Below are positions 44,649 to 53,618 of a stretch of DNA of 64,000 nucleotides, in pieces. The notes beneath the pieces were generated by a model, which did not search any database, was not told where the DNA came from, and saw only the letters and a program-made list of their open reading frames with translations. Source of the DNA: Pseudomonadota bacterium (lineage in GTDB: Bacteria > Pseudomonadota > Gammaproteobacteria > Burkholderiales > Burkholderiaceae_B); NCBI GenBank assembly GCA_023423975.1, contig JAFAEO010000073.1:186001-250000 (forward strand), read 5' to 3'. The translations under genes were made by a program, and so were the position numbers. Numbering within the stretch: the stretch's first letter is position 1; every line of letters begins with the position of its first letter.

Positions 44649-45326
44649 TCACGTCGCCGGTTTATAACCGACCCAGCCCCTGAAAGTGAACCCGGCATAG
44701 AATACGTCCACATCTACAAACCCGGCTTCGCGCAACAATGCCGCGTCCTGAGCCGCCGAAAGAATCGGCAAGTCCCTACTGGGGTTTTGCCTGGCGCCGC
44801 CCGGTGGCACTGCCAGGCCTGATGCCTTTGCAAATGCCACGTTGCGATCCAGCCAGCGGTCTTTATCGGACGCAGAACCTGGCAGACTGTGATGGGCAAC
44901 AACCAACGGCGCCCCGGGCTTGAGCCTGCAAAATAGCGCCTGCAGGGTTGCAAGTCGCTCCGCTTGCGCCAGGAAATGAAGCGTCAAAAAGCACGTTGCT
45001 GCATCAAAGCCGGCTTTTTCTACACTATCGATATAGCCTTGGTGGAAAGTGACGTGAGAAGCCAGCGGCCCAAGGGTCTGCTGAGCCAGATCAAGCATCT
45101 GCTCGGACGGATCCACGCCCGTAAAACGCCAGCTCGTATGCGCTTGCGCCAATGCCTTTATCTCCATCCCCCCACCGGCGCCCAACACAAGAATATGTGC
45201 ATCGACCAGCACGCGCTCTGCCAGCAAGACTGCCGCCATCGTGTGAAGATCGCGCAAACCAGGCACCATTTTTTCTGTTCTGGCGGCATAGTTGGCTACC
45301 AAATCGGGCTTTGAAAATGCGTCCAT
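44649..45326 (-). CDS. Class I SAM-dependent methyltransferase
   Basis: 225 residues. The AdoMet-binding motif I is VLVDAHILVLGAGGGMEIKA, the acidic residue appears in FTGVDPSEQMLDLA, and FDAATCFLTLHFLAQAERLA and LKPGAPLVVAHHSLPGS follow. The C-terminus ends with the methyltransferase-type beta hairpin (FVDVDVFYAGFTFRGW). It probably methylates a small molecule, since no RNA- or protein-binding extension is present. It lies 115 nt downstream of the asparaginase gene on the same strand. Confidence 0.9.
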   Translation of the reverse strand: MDAFSKPDLVANYAARTEKMVPGLRDLHTMAAVLLAERVLVDAHILVLGAGGGMEIKALAQAHTSWRFTGVDPSEQMLDLAQQTLGPLASHVTFHQGYIDSVEKAGFDAATCFLTLHFLAQAERLATLQALFCRLKPGAPLVVAHHSLPGSASDKDRWLDRNVAFAKASGLAVPPGGARQNPSRDLPILSAAQDAALLREAGFVDVDVFYAGFTFRGWVGYKPAT

Positions 45327-45441
45327 CGATTGTCACCTGTTGTTTAATACAATTGAGTATGTGACCCTAAGGGAAGGTGCCCCTGATGTTCAACGCAAGC
45401 GAGCGCCGGGGTATGGCGCCTGCTGCGTCACACGCCGGTCT

Positions 45442-46593
45442 TCAGTACGTAGCGGCAAATGCCTGCTGCACTTTGTCCGCTGCCGTCACCCCGTTGGCGA
45501 TCAGAAGCTGGGTCAATACCCGGGCCTTTTGCGGGTTCAGATCATATGCCACGACAAAACCACTTTTGTCATCGTCCACTTCCACATTGCGATTAACAAA
45601 CCCGGACGGCACGCGGGTTGCCCGGACCACCACAATGCCCTTTTGCACTGCCCGTAACATAGCCTCCATGGCCGGTTTGGACACATTTCCATCGCCCACG
45701 CCGGCAATCACAATTGCCTTGGCGTTATTTTCAATCGCGTGATCAATCTGCGAGGCGTCCATATTGCTATGCGCATAAATGATTGGTACACGTGGCAACT
45801 GATCGTCCTTGGGCAAGGTATACAGCGCCTGGGTCGGCTGACCGGCAGGCGCGAGAAAGCGCACCGAGGCCGGATCCACATACCCCACCGGGCCTGTATT
45901 CAAAGACTGAAATGACTGGACCGAGGTGACGTTCGTTTTGGTCACCCAGCGTGGTGCGTGAATCGTATCATTCATTACGACCATCACGCCACGCGCCTTG
46001 GCCTGAGCGCTGGCCGCAACCTGGACCGCTTCGTACAGATTGCGCGGGCCATCGGCACTGAGTGCACCACCCGGACGCATGGAACCGACCAGCACTACCG
46101 GTTTTGCCGAATCCAGCACATTGTGCAGGAAGAAAGCAGTTTCCTCCATCGTATCGGTGCCGTGGGTAATGACCACACCATCCGCTTCATTGCCCTCAAA
46201 AATCTGCGTGATGCGCCTGGCCAGCGAAAACCACACTTTATCGTTCATGTCCTGAGAGCCGATATTGGAAATCTGCTCAGACTTGACCGTTGCCAGTTTT
46301 TCTATGCCAGGTACGCCCTGAACCAATTGTTGTCCCGACACCTCGCCCGAATTATAGCCAATAGCCGACCGTGCATCGGCGGCGCCGGAAATGGTGCCAC
46401 CGGTTGCAAGAATAATGATGCGCGGTTTGGCGGTTGCCGGCTCGGAGGTGGCAGCGACGGCGGCGCCTGCGGGCTCGGCAGCAGTAACAGGCAGCGGCGC
46501 GAACAACGTCGTCATGATAATGGCCGCAGTTGCCAATGCCGTTTTGCACGGCGCGAGGGCCGGTAGTCGAAAGTTGCGTGAATGAGTATTCAT
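45442..46593 (-). CDS. ansB: L-asparaginase, type II (periplasmic)
   Basis: 383 residues, with a signal peptide cleaved near residue 39. Hydrolyses L-asparagine (and more slowly L-glutamine) to aspartate and ammonia in the periplasm. The catalytic threonines lie in ILATGGTISG (Thr67) and THGTDTMEE; the DGPRNLYEAVQVA and PRWVTKTN motifs are also present. The start at 46593 has AAGGAG six bases upstream. The linker between signal and domain is Ala/Thr-rich (AAVAATSEPATAKP). Assignment to type II rests on export and motifs. Confidence 0.93.
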   Translation of the reverse strand: MNTHSRNFRLPALAPCKTALATAAIIMTTLFAPLPVTAAEPAGAAVAATSEPATAKPRIIILATGGTISGAADARSAIGYNSGEVSGQQLVQGVPGIEKLATVKSEQISNIGSQDMNDKVWFSLARRITQIFEGNEADGVVITHGTDTMEETAFFLHNVLDSAKPVVLVGSMRPGGALSADGPRNLYEAVQVAASAQAKARGVMVVMNDTIHAPRWVTKTNVTSVQSFQSLNTGPVGYVDPASVRFLAPAGQPTQALYTLPKDDQLPRVPIIYAHSNMDASQIDHAIENNAKAIVIAGVGDGNVSKPAMEAMLRAVQKGIVVVRATRVPSGFVNRNVEVDDDKSGFVVAYDLNPQKARVLTQLLIANGVTAADKVQQAFAATY

Positions 46594-47303
46594 AGGAGTC
46601 TCCTTGCCTATAATTTCTGTATGAACAGCAGTATGAAATTTCGTCAACATCAAAAGTAACGGGTCATTGAATCGTTTTCCGGCAACACCGACAAAAAATC
46701 CACAGACATGAAGATTTTCTGACAGACGTTTACGACCAACGCAATACGCACCAGTTCGGGACGGTTATCAAAGCGCCATGCTAGCGTTATGGAACGCGTT
46801 ATGGAAGCGGTCCTCGGCTTGCTCCTGTTGTGATCCGCTGCTTGCCGTTGCCCGCCCTGCGTATGCCCAACTCCTGCTGTTGTACATTCGGCTTCAAATA
46901 TAAACCGAAACCTTCATCACTGCTTCTTAATTAGTTCCAATATCAGCAAAATATTTCATTTTTTTCGTGCCCGTCGTTTTATTTATCGGGATGAGCACTA
47001 TGCTACGCTTTATTACTATCCAGCGCACTATTGCAAGCCAGCGTGATAAAGCACGATGGGTCAGAAAAGCCATGTCCTGATGCCTGAAAGCACTCGGATA
47101 AATCCTGTCTCTGTTGATCATCATTATCGAAAAAATTTACTACCCTGCTGCACAAATTCCGCTGGTCGTTCAACCCCTGTGGGCCAGATGCTCGTTCAAC
47201 GAACAAAGTATGCTCGATCAGTTTCCGTGCAAGAAACGGATAGCGGGCCCTTGCATTGCCATGACATAGTTCAGGCTCCAACCCAACACAGGAGCAGGAC
47301 ATC
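46594..47303. other. Intergenic region between divergent genes
   Basis: 710 nt upstream of both ansB (minus) and the SDR gene (plus). No supported gene. Local AT-rich stretch around 46900-46985 and a TTGCAT/CATAGT-like pair near 47250-47272. LysR-type T-N11-A pairs occur but cannot be told from chance. Confidence 0.5.
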
Positions 47304-48059
47304 ATGGAACTGAAAAACAAATCAATCATCATCACCGGAGCAAGCAGCGGAATCGGCGCAGCCGCAGCGTCCCTGTTTGCAAGCGAAGGCGCCAATGTGG
47401 TGCTGGGTGCGCGTCGGTCTGCAGAACTGGACGCACTAACCAGAACAATTGCGGGCTCAGGCAGAGCCGTTTATCTGGCGGGCGACGTCAGGGATGAAGG
47501 CTATGCAGATGCACTGACAGCGCTGGCGCTCAAGGAATTCGGCAGGCTGGACGGCGCATTCAACAATGCCGGCATCGTCGGTGACATGGGGCCGGTGCCA
47601 GCCATGACAATGCGCAACTGGAACGATGTCATCTCGGTCAATCTGACCGCTGCCTTCCTGGCGGCCAGGTCACAGATACCTGCCATGAGCAAAAATGGCG
47701 GCGGCGCGATCGTGTTCACATCCTCTTTTGTCGGCTTCAGCAATGGTGGCATGCCTGGAATGGGGGCCTATGCGGCATCCAAGGCGGGGCTGGTCGGCCT
47801 GGTGCAGTCGCTGGCGTCGGACCACGCCGATCAGGGTGTACGCATCAATGCGCTGCTGCCTGGCGGCACGATCACCCCCGCCGCCGGAGAAGATAATCCG
47901 GATACCCTGGCATTCATCGCAAGTTTGCATCCCATGAAGCGGATGGCAAGCGCAAAAGAAATCGCACAGGCAGCGCTATTTCTGCTTTCGGACAGATCAA
48001 GCTTTATGACCGGCAGTCCGATGATTGTTGACGGCGGCATGTCAGTCAGGCTCTCTTGA
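47304..48059 (+). CDS. Short-chain dehydrogenase/reductase (SDR)
   Basis: 251-residue classical SDR. The NAD(P)-binding motif is GASSGIGAAAA, then NNAGIVGDMG (NNAG), catalytic Ser in FTSSFVGFSNGG and YAASKAGL (Tyr-x-x-x-Lys). The C-terminus DGGMSVRLS is typical. AGGAG lies about eight bases before the ATG. Substrate unknown. Confidence 0.94.
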   Translation: MELKNKSIIITGASSGIGAAAASLFASEGANVVLGARRSAELDALTRTIAGSGRAVYLAGDVRDEGYADALTALALKEFGRLDGAFNNAGIVGDMGPVPAMTMRNWNDVISVNLTAAFLAARSQIPAMSKNGGGAIVFTSSFVGFSNGGMPGMGAYAASKAGLVGLVQSLASDHADQGVRINALLPGGTITPAAGEDNPDTLAFIASLHPMKRMASAKEIAQAALFLLSDRSSFMTGSPMIVDGGMSVRLS

Positions 48060-48190
48060 GTAGTTCAGACTGCTGCCGTGTCCGAATTGGACATCATGCA
48101 GCACGATATGAAAAGACAGGTTCAGCGCGTTATGGTGCAATTTGGTGTGAGGTGAAGCACGCGTGGGCCGGCACTCGAACGCTACAACGA

Positions 48191-48215
48191 ACAAAACCAG
48201 CCATGACGGCTGGTT
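48191..48215 (-). terminator. Rho-independent terminator of DUF3829 gene
   Basis: AACCAGCC-ATGAC-GGCTGGTT perfect 8-bp stem, followed on the minus strand by TTTTGTT, about 30 nt downstream of the stop at 48245. It separates this gene from the convergent SDR gene. Confidence 0.75.
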
Positions 48216-48244
48216 AGATGCGCGTACCCAAGCTTCGTGGGAGG

Positions 48245-49135
48245 CTAGCGGTTTGCCCGGACAGCGTTGTTGTAGCCATCGATCATGAATTTAAAATCAG
48301 ATTGGCTCTTGCTTTCCTTGAAGCTTCTGTAATATTTGATGCAACTATTTAAACTGATGAGAGTTGAATCTGCTGACACTTGTGGATTCTTGTCTTTGAT
48401 TTTCTGATATTCAGCATTAAATTCGGAAAGCTCTTGTCCAAGCTGATCGGCGATCTTATCGGCCTGCTTCAGCTTATCCGCATTGGTCAGATCCTCCTGG
48501 CTATCAAAGACATTAACCAACTGTTCAGCAAGATGCATTGAATAGGCTTTGCGGTATTGATAGTTATTGCCAGACTGCTTAAGCACCTCCAGTTCCTTTA
48601 GTTTAGCTTGCTGGTACACCACATCCAGCTCCTTGGCAAAGACGGCATAACTGGCCAACGCAGCTTCAAAATGCTGTCTGATTTGAGCGTCTGCCTCTTT
48701 CCCCTTTTTCAGGGCGTCTGTTTTATACGAAGCTGATTCATAGTACTGCTCGAACACGGCCGTATCATTTTTTACTGCTTCCAGTTTTTTCATCAGATCA
48801 TCAGCAGCCTGATCAAGCGCGGGGTGGCTGCGTTTACCTTTAATGGCTTCTGCGTACTGCGAAAAGGTATACGTGAATTCTGCACCCGGATATCCAAGGC
48901 TCTGGGACGGCTTGGCCTTTGGAATATTCAATCTGACATACTCCTCGTAATACGCTTGCAGGCCAGAAATCCCCATCAGATCATTGTTCATCGCAATGTA
49001 GTTATTAAGACTATTGTCAGCTTGAACACTGGATTCTTGTGTCGAAGCTGTATTCGAGCCAGCCTGTTCATTACACCCGGCCAATACCAAACATGAGATA
49101 AAAGCAAACGCCAAAGCACCTTTTTGAATTTTCAT
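48245..49135 (-). CDS. DUF3829 (YiiG-like) lipoprotein
   Basis: 296-residue predicted lipoprotein: signal MKIQKGALAFAFISCLVLAG with lipobox LAGC, then a linker and a long helical domain with repeated Lys/Gln/Glu patterns (ADDLMKKLEAVKNDTAVFEQ, GQELSEFNAEYQKIKDKNPQ). This is the YiiG/DUF3829 layout; function unestablished. AGGAAC precedes the ATG at 49135; an alternative ATG at 49156 adds seven residues. Transcription ends at the hairpin at 48191. Confidence 0.8.
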   Translation of the reverse strand: MKIQKGALAFAFISCLVLAGCNEQAGSNTASTQESSVQADNSLNNYIAMNNDLMGISGLQAYYEEYVRLNIPKAKPSQSLGYPGAEFTYTFSQYAEAIKGKRSHPALDQAADDLMKKLEAVKNDTAVFEQYYESASYKTDALKKGKEADAQIRQHFEAALASYAVFAKELDVVYQQAKLKELEVLKQSGNNYQYRKAYSMHLAEQLVNVFDSQEDLTNADKLKQADKIADQLGQELSEFNAEYQKIKDKNPQVSADSTLISLNSCIKYYRSFKESKSQSDFKFMIDGYNNAVRANR

Positions 49136-49300
49136 TTTGTTCCTGGAAATCTTCATAAAAAAAATAGCAGCAGGATTATAACCGACCGAAAGCCACTCCG
49201 TTTCTGTACCCAGTTGAAACTTACCTTACAAGAGGCAACAGACAATGACGTCTGTCATCTACTATCATGTAGTTAAACTAAATTCAACAGGGGATCACAA

Positions 49301-49513
49301 ATGAAAAAAATGCTTGTCGTTGTCGGGATGCTGATGATCTTTCTCTCAGGCTGCGTAGTACATGATCGGCACTCGGGGTATCGCGATGGTTACCGATACA
49401 AGGGTCCGAAATACGAACGCAAATACAGCCATCCTAAAAAGTACAAAAGCCACCGTTCATATCATCGCAGCCGCTCCTGTCCGCCTGGACAAGCCAAAAA
49501 AGGCCGCTGCTAA
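49301..49513 (+). CDS. Small basic lipoprotein
   Basis: 70 residues: signal MKKMLVVVGMLMIFLSG with lipobox LSGC, then a strongly basic Tyr/His/Lys-rich mature part (YRYKGPKYERKYSHPKKYKS, YHRSRSCPPGQAKKGRC). The mature region resembles small toxin-like or heparin-binding peptides, but no function can be assigned. AGGGGAT lies about seven bases before the ATG. A hairpin with a T-run follows at 49549-49597. Confidence 0.7.
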   Translation: MKKMLVVVGMLMIFLSGCVVHDRHSGYRDGYRYKGPKYERKYSHPKKYKSHRSYHRSRSCPPGQAKKGRC

Positions 49514-49548
49514 GCGGTGCCGTGACGCATAAAGGTTTGCTTATTAAT

Positions 49549-49597
49549 CACCCTGAAAAAGTTCGCGGCTGATCCAACTTGCGGGGTGTTTTATTAT
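49549..49597 (+). terminator. Candidate terminator of the small basic lipoprotein gene
   Basis: CACCC (49549) pairs with GGGTG (49584-49588) enclosing a smaller AAGTT/AACTT stem, followed by TTTTATTATT. The nested shape is imperfect. Confidence 0.4.
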
Positions 49598-49651
49598 TGG
49601 TGCATTCTATTTTTACGGCAACGTCCACTCAGCAGACACCTGTGGCCGGCG

Positions 49652-50287
49652 CTACGCTGAACAGGCGCGCAAGGCCTCTATGTCGCCCGCTGCTATGATC
49701 GACAAATGGCGCGTTATTTTTTCTGTCGACCAGTCCCACCAGGCGATGGCCTCCAGCACGGCTATGTCCTCAGGGCGATAGCGTTGCCTGATCGGTTTGG
49801 CTGGATTGCCGCCGACAATCGTGTAGGCAGGTACATCGGCGACGACGACCGCACGCGAAGACACGATGGCGCCATTGCCGATGTTCACGCCCGGCATGAT
49901 CAGCGCTTCATAACCTATCCAAACGTCATTGCCGATCACGGTATCGCCCTTGTACGGAAGCTCGTCCAGCGCTGGCATGACGCTTTCCCAGCCATTGCCA
50001 AATATTTGAAACGGATATGTAGAGATGCCCGATAGTTTATGGTTTGCACCATTCATGATGAATCTGACACCACGTGCAATCGCACAAAACTTGCCGATGA
50101 TCAGCTTATCTCCGATAAACGGATAGTGATACAGGACATTGCGTTCGAAGTTTTCTGAATCATCGGGATCATCATAGTAGGTGTATTCGCCAACGACAAT
50201 ATTTGGATTTTTCACCGTATTCCTGATAAAACACACCTGAGCAAAGCCATCCATTGGATGTTTATTTTTCGGGTCTGGTCCGTGCAT
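49652..50287 (-). CDS. Vat/CatB-type hexapeptide-repeat O-acetyltransferase
   Basis: 211 residues of the xenobiotic acetyltransferase group, which includes streptogramin (Vat) and chloramphenicol (CatB) acetyltransferases. The N-terminus MHGPDPKNKHPMDGFAQVCF matches the Vat-type start, followed by VVGEYTYYDDPDD, the catalytic His region MNGANHKLSGISTYPF, and left-handed beta-helix turns (GDTVIGNDVWIGYEALIMPG, GAIVSSRAVVVADVPAYTIV). The start at 50287 has GGAG five bases upstream; ATG 50290 is possible. The true substrate is not proven by sequence. It has no mobile-element flank. Confidence 0.88.
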   Translation of the reverse strand: MHGPDPKNKHPMDGFAQVCFIRNTVKNPNIVVGEYTYYDDPDDSENFERNVLYHYPFIGDKLIIGKFCAIARGVRFIMNGANHKLSGISTYPFQIFGNGWESVMPALDELPYKGDTVIGNDVWIGYEALIMPGVNIGNGAIVSSRAVVVADVPAYTIVGGNPAKPIRQRYRPEDIAVLEAIAWWDWSTEKITRHLSIIAAGDIEALRACSA

Positions 50288-50749
50288 CATTACTCCGTTA
50301 TTGAACGACAAAAAAATACGGGCCATTCGATCCGACAACCAGCCTTAAAGCCCGCCTTCTTTCAAATGGTAGCATGACCATAAATCTTCAGATCGGCTGG
50401 TGCAGACGGCGCGTGACGGCGTCTGCCGTTCTTTCTTGCGCTTTTGTCCTGTGCTGTTACCCTGCCCTTTTTCTATCACTGAAAACAGAGCAAATGCTCT
50501 GGTACAAACCGCACGCGCGCAAAAAATAAGCAGCGCGACCATGCGAGAGGGTTTACGCTGACGAAAGTAAAAGTGGAGAACGATGATGAGAATAGACCGG
50601 CTTCAAGTGCCGGTAATACAGGACCTTGAATGTAGGCAACTACACTATCGCAAATACTCATAGGCTTTACGTGAATAGCGAAAACGCCAATTGATTTCCA
50701 ATAGGAAATTTTCATAGAATGAAATCAGCCAATAAGATTGGAGATTATT
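50288..50749. other. Intergenic region
   Basis: 462 nt with no supported gene. It contains an inverted repeat GCAGACG (50402-50408) and CGTCTGC (50420-50426) followed on the plus strand by CGTTCTTTCTT, which is terminator-like although no plus-strand gene lies upstream. Confidence 0.5.
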
Positions 50750-50923
50750 ATGAAACGCATCTTTCCTGCATTGGCTTTGCTGTTGACTCTTGCAAACTCC
50801 CAAGCGCAGCAGCCCGGCGTATTGTCATCGCAGCCGGCATTTCCTCGCGTTATACCGCCTATACCCATTACCGGTGTCCTTGGCGTATTTTGCCCCAAAG
50901 AGGCATTCGTCAATCCACTGTAA
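50750..50923 (+). CDS. Small secreted peptide, 57 residues
   Basis: A signal peptide MKRIFPALALLLTLANSQA followed by a 38-residue proline- and valine-rich mature peptide (AFPRVIPPIPITGVLGVFCP) with one Cys. GGAG lies six bases upstream of the ATG, in the sequence TTGGAGATTATT. I do not recognise the family. It stands alone, so a cell-surface or antagonistic role is possible but unsupported. Confidence 0.55.
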   Translation: MKRIFPALALLLTLANSQAQQPGVLSSQPAFPRVIPPIPITGVLGVFCPKEAFVNPL

Positions 50924-51206
50924 ACTGAAGACGGGAGGGCTTGTCACCGCTGCGCTATCGAGCAACTACGGTGACCCTTTCAGAGACAGAGCTGCGCCGG
51001 CGGGCTCACAAGCCAGCCGAGCCGTGAAAATCAAATGTATGGGCGGCCAGGCTCTCGCCCCCGCAGCCAGCCGTACCCGACCTTGCTGCTCCCATAAACA
51101 CATACCGAATCCATCTTGTGTCTGGAACCGGGTGGCCCCGACTCCAGAAAACCGCGCCATCAAAAAGCGGGGTTCTGCCACGTGTACTCCTGTGAAATGC
51201 CTCTAA

Positions 51207-52598
51207 CTACTTCATGCTCAGAAAGTCCACGGCCAGATTCGACATGGCACGCACCCCGGTAATCATGGCTGACTCATCTACATAGAAATGCGGCGAGTGG
51301 TTCGGGGCAGCCTTGCTCAGCTCCTTGCCTTTAGGCGTGACGCCAAGATAGAAGAACATGCCAGGTGCTTTTTGTTGATAAAACGAGAAATCTTCCGATG
51401 CACTGGATTTGGGCTGCAAGTCATAATTGCCCTGGCCAGCAACCCGCCGCAGGGTGGGTGCCATTTTTTCGGTAAAGTCGGGGGGATTGACCACGGCGTT
51501 ATACAGTTCCACAACCTTGACCTTGGCACTGGCATTGGCGCTGGTGGCAATCGATTCGGCAGTATGTTTAATCCGCTGATGAATGTCCTTTTTCATTCCT
51601 TCATCATACGTGCGCACGGTACCTGTCATGGCGGCGTCCTCTGGAACAATATTCATCCGATTGCCGGCGTGAAACGTTCCCACCGTAATAACCGCCGGCT
51701 CCAGTGCGATATTGGACTGGCGACTGATAATGGTTTGCAGTCCCATGACAATTTGCGAACCCACTACAATCGGGTCCACGCCCTGCCAGGGCCGCGCGCC
51801 ATGCGTCTGCCTGCCCTTGACATCAACCCAGAACTGATCGGCGGCCGCCATTGCGGGACCGCTGCGCCAATACAATTTTCCTGCCTCATAAGAACTGGAC
51901 ACATGCAAACCAAAAACAGCGTCCACTTTGGGATTGTCCATCACGCCTTCGGCGATCATCTGTTTGGCGCCCCAGGTATTGGTGCCATCAGGCTCAAAAT
52001 CTGCCGGGGTTTCTTCAGCCGGTTGAAAAATAAACTTGACCGTGCCAGGCAGCTCGTCCTTCATGCTGGCCAATACTTCTGCAGTGGCCATCAGCATGGC
52101 CGTATGCGTATCGTGGCCGCAGGCATGCATGACATCGACCGGCTTGCCCAGGAAAGTGCCGGTGGCCTTGGAAGCAAACGGTACGTCAACCTGCTCCTTC
52201 ACAGGCAAGGCATCCATATCGGCGCGCAGGGCAACCACCGGCCCCGGCTTGCCCCCTTTTAGCACACCCACCACACCAGTGACGGCAACACCTGTTTTGA
52301 CATCCATTCCCAGGCTGCGCAGATGGTCTGCGACCAGCTTGGCTGTACGCTTTTCCTGGTTACCCAGTTCCGGATGTTCATGAATATCACGGCGCCACGC
52401 AATCAACTTACTTTCAATTTCTCTGGCCTTGCTGTCTATCTTCGCGCTCAGGGCCGAAGGCGGAGCCACTTTCTGGGCGTCCGAGCCGGTGTCTACAGTA
52501 GCAACTGCTGCACCCGACGCCAGCGACGTACCAAAGCACAACGCGGCGACCATGCTCAGGCGAATCTGTTTGCATTGTTTGGTTGACGGTATGTTCAT
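51207..52598 (-). CDS. Exported M20 family amidohydrolase
   Basis: 463 residues with a signal peptide (MVAALCFGTSLASGAAVATV) after a short N-terminus. The M20/carboxypeptidase-G2-like amidohydrolase domain has metal-binding HACGHDTHTAML and EETPADFE, and the dimerisation lid is in the middle. Such enzymes hydrolyse N-acyl amino acids or related amides (hippurate hydrolase/AmhX-like). Export is unusual among close relatives, which are mostly cytosolic, but several Burkholderiales homologues are exported. AGGAG lies five bases before the ATG at 52598. Confidence 0.9.
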   Translation of the reverse strand: MNIPSTKQCKQIRLSMVAALCFGTSLASGAAVATVDTGSDAQKVAPPSALSAKIDSKAREIESKLIAWRRDIHEHPELGNQEKRTAKLVADHLRSLGMDVKTGVAVTGVVGVLKGGKPGPVVALRADMDALPVKEQVDVPFASKATGTFLGKPVDVMHACGHDTHTAMLMATAEVLASMKDELPGTVKFIFQPAEETPADFEPDGTNTWGAKQMIAEGVMDNPKVDAVFGLHVSSSYEAGKLYWRSGPAMAAADQFWVDVKGRQTHGARPWQGVDPIVVGSQIVMGLQTIISRQSNIALEPAVITVGTFHAGNRMNIVPEDAAMTGTVRTYDEGMKKDIHQRIKHTAESIATSANASAKVKVVELYNAVVNPPDFTEKMAPTLRRVAGQGNYDLQPKSSASEDFSFYQQKAPGMFFYLGVTPKGKELSKAAPNHSPHFYVDESAMITGVRAMSNLAVDFLSMK

Positions 52599-53023
52599 GA
52601 ATTCTCCTCTTTCTGTTTGCAACTAAAAAATTTTTGTTCATTGTGTTAGTGCAAATATTATCACCAAGAGCGAAAAGAGCGGGAGCTATTATTACACTTG
52701 TGTTTTTTTCGCGGCGCCAGCTGATCATTAACGACACTGCGGCATTTCATGCGCGATAAAAGATATCCTGAATCATCCAGATCGGTATCCTGGAACGCTT
52801 GTCTCGGTCGATATAGTCCGCTTCACTTTGCAATTTGGCGTTGCTGTCAAATAACAAATTTCACGTAATTGACTCCGACATCGATCATGCAAAGTGAATT
52901 TTCTTCATAAATAATTTGTGCTTCGCCCTTGCTCATCGCCCGTTTTTTGCCTTAATATGCGATGATTCACGGCTAAAATACACTCATCCGTATTCTTGTC
53001 GAATACTTTGATATCGCAAAATA
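52599..53023. other. Intergenic region with an inverted repeat and candidate promoter
   Basis: 425 nt between divergent genes. It carries an 11-bp inverted repeat (52822-52832 and 52888-52898). A TTGCTC/TAATAT pair with 18-bp spacing, near 52930-52960, could be the promoter of the copper operon. No gene is supported. Confidence 0.55.
52822..52898. repeat. 11-bp inverted repeat upstream of copper operon
   Basis: TTCACTTTGCA (52822-52832) and TGCAAAGTGAA (52888-52898) are perfect inverted copies 55 nt apart. The spacing allows a looped hairpin or two operator half-sites. It lies about 125 nt upstream of the DUF2946 start. Confidence 0.6.
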
Positions 53024-53452
53024 ATGTACGTAGTGCGCAAGCATCTCCCCTGCAAAGGCATTTCGGTCTGGCAACTCTTGTTATGCCTGGCCGCGATTGC
53101 TTTCGTGTGCAGATCGGTGATCCCCAGCGGCTATATGCCTGTATTGTCGGGCGACAATGGTCGGACAGTTGTTCTGACGCTTTGCAATGCAGATGGCGGC
53201 AATGAAACGCTGCTGCTGAGTATTCCCAAGCAATCCGAAGACTCTCCTTCCCAGGACCATGCCGGCCAGGAATGTCCGTTTGGCCTGGTTGTATCCCAGG
53301 GCATATTGCCCATTCTTGCTTCGCCGGCAATGCCCGTAACCGTATGGCAACAGCGCCTGGCGCCGTTTGTCGAGCACAACCAGTCTCTGCCTGCGCTGCC
53401 AGCGCTGGGCCCACCGCTCGGATCACGCGCGCCCCCTTCCCACCTCGGCTGA
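53024..53452 (+). CDS. DUF2946 protein of copper-associated operon
   Basis: 142 residues: signal-anchor helix (SVWQLLLCLAAIAFVCRSVI) then a periplasmic part with a CPFGL motif (HAGQECPFGLVVSQG) and a Pro-rich C-terminus. Matches DUF2946, often beside copper-transport genes. Start is uncertain: ATG 53024 has no strong SD, and GTG 53033 would also fit. The copper chaperone SCO gene follows after about 165 nt. Confidence 0.75.
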   Translation: MYVVRKHLPCKGISVWQLLLCLAAIAFVCRSVIPSGYMPVLSGDNGRTVVLTLCNADGGNETLLLSIPKQSEDSPSQDHAGQECPFGLVVSQGILPILASPAMPVTVWQQRLAPFVEHNQSLPALPALGPPLGSRAPPSHLG

Positions 53453-53618
53453 TATTTCACTGGTGATCGCAGTAACTGCGGTCGCCATCCCGTGATTCTC
53501 ATCTCCCGAGGTTTTTTCATGCCTATTTTTCCTGCTCACACGCGGGCTGCCCCTGTTGCAGCCTTGCGTGCGCTGGTGGCATCACCTTCTTCGCATCTAT
53601 TTCCACGAAGGAGGCGCC

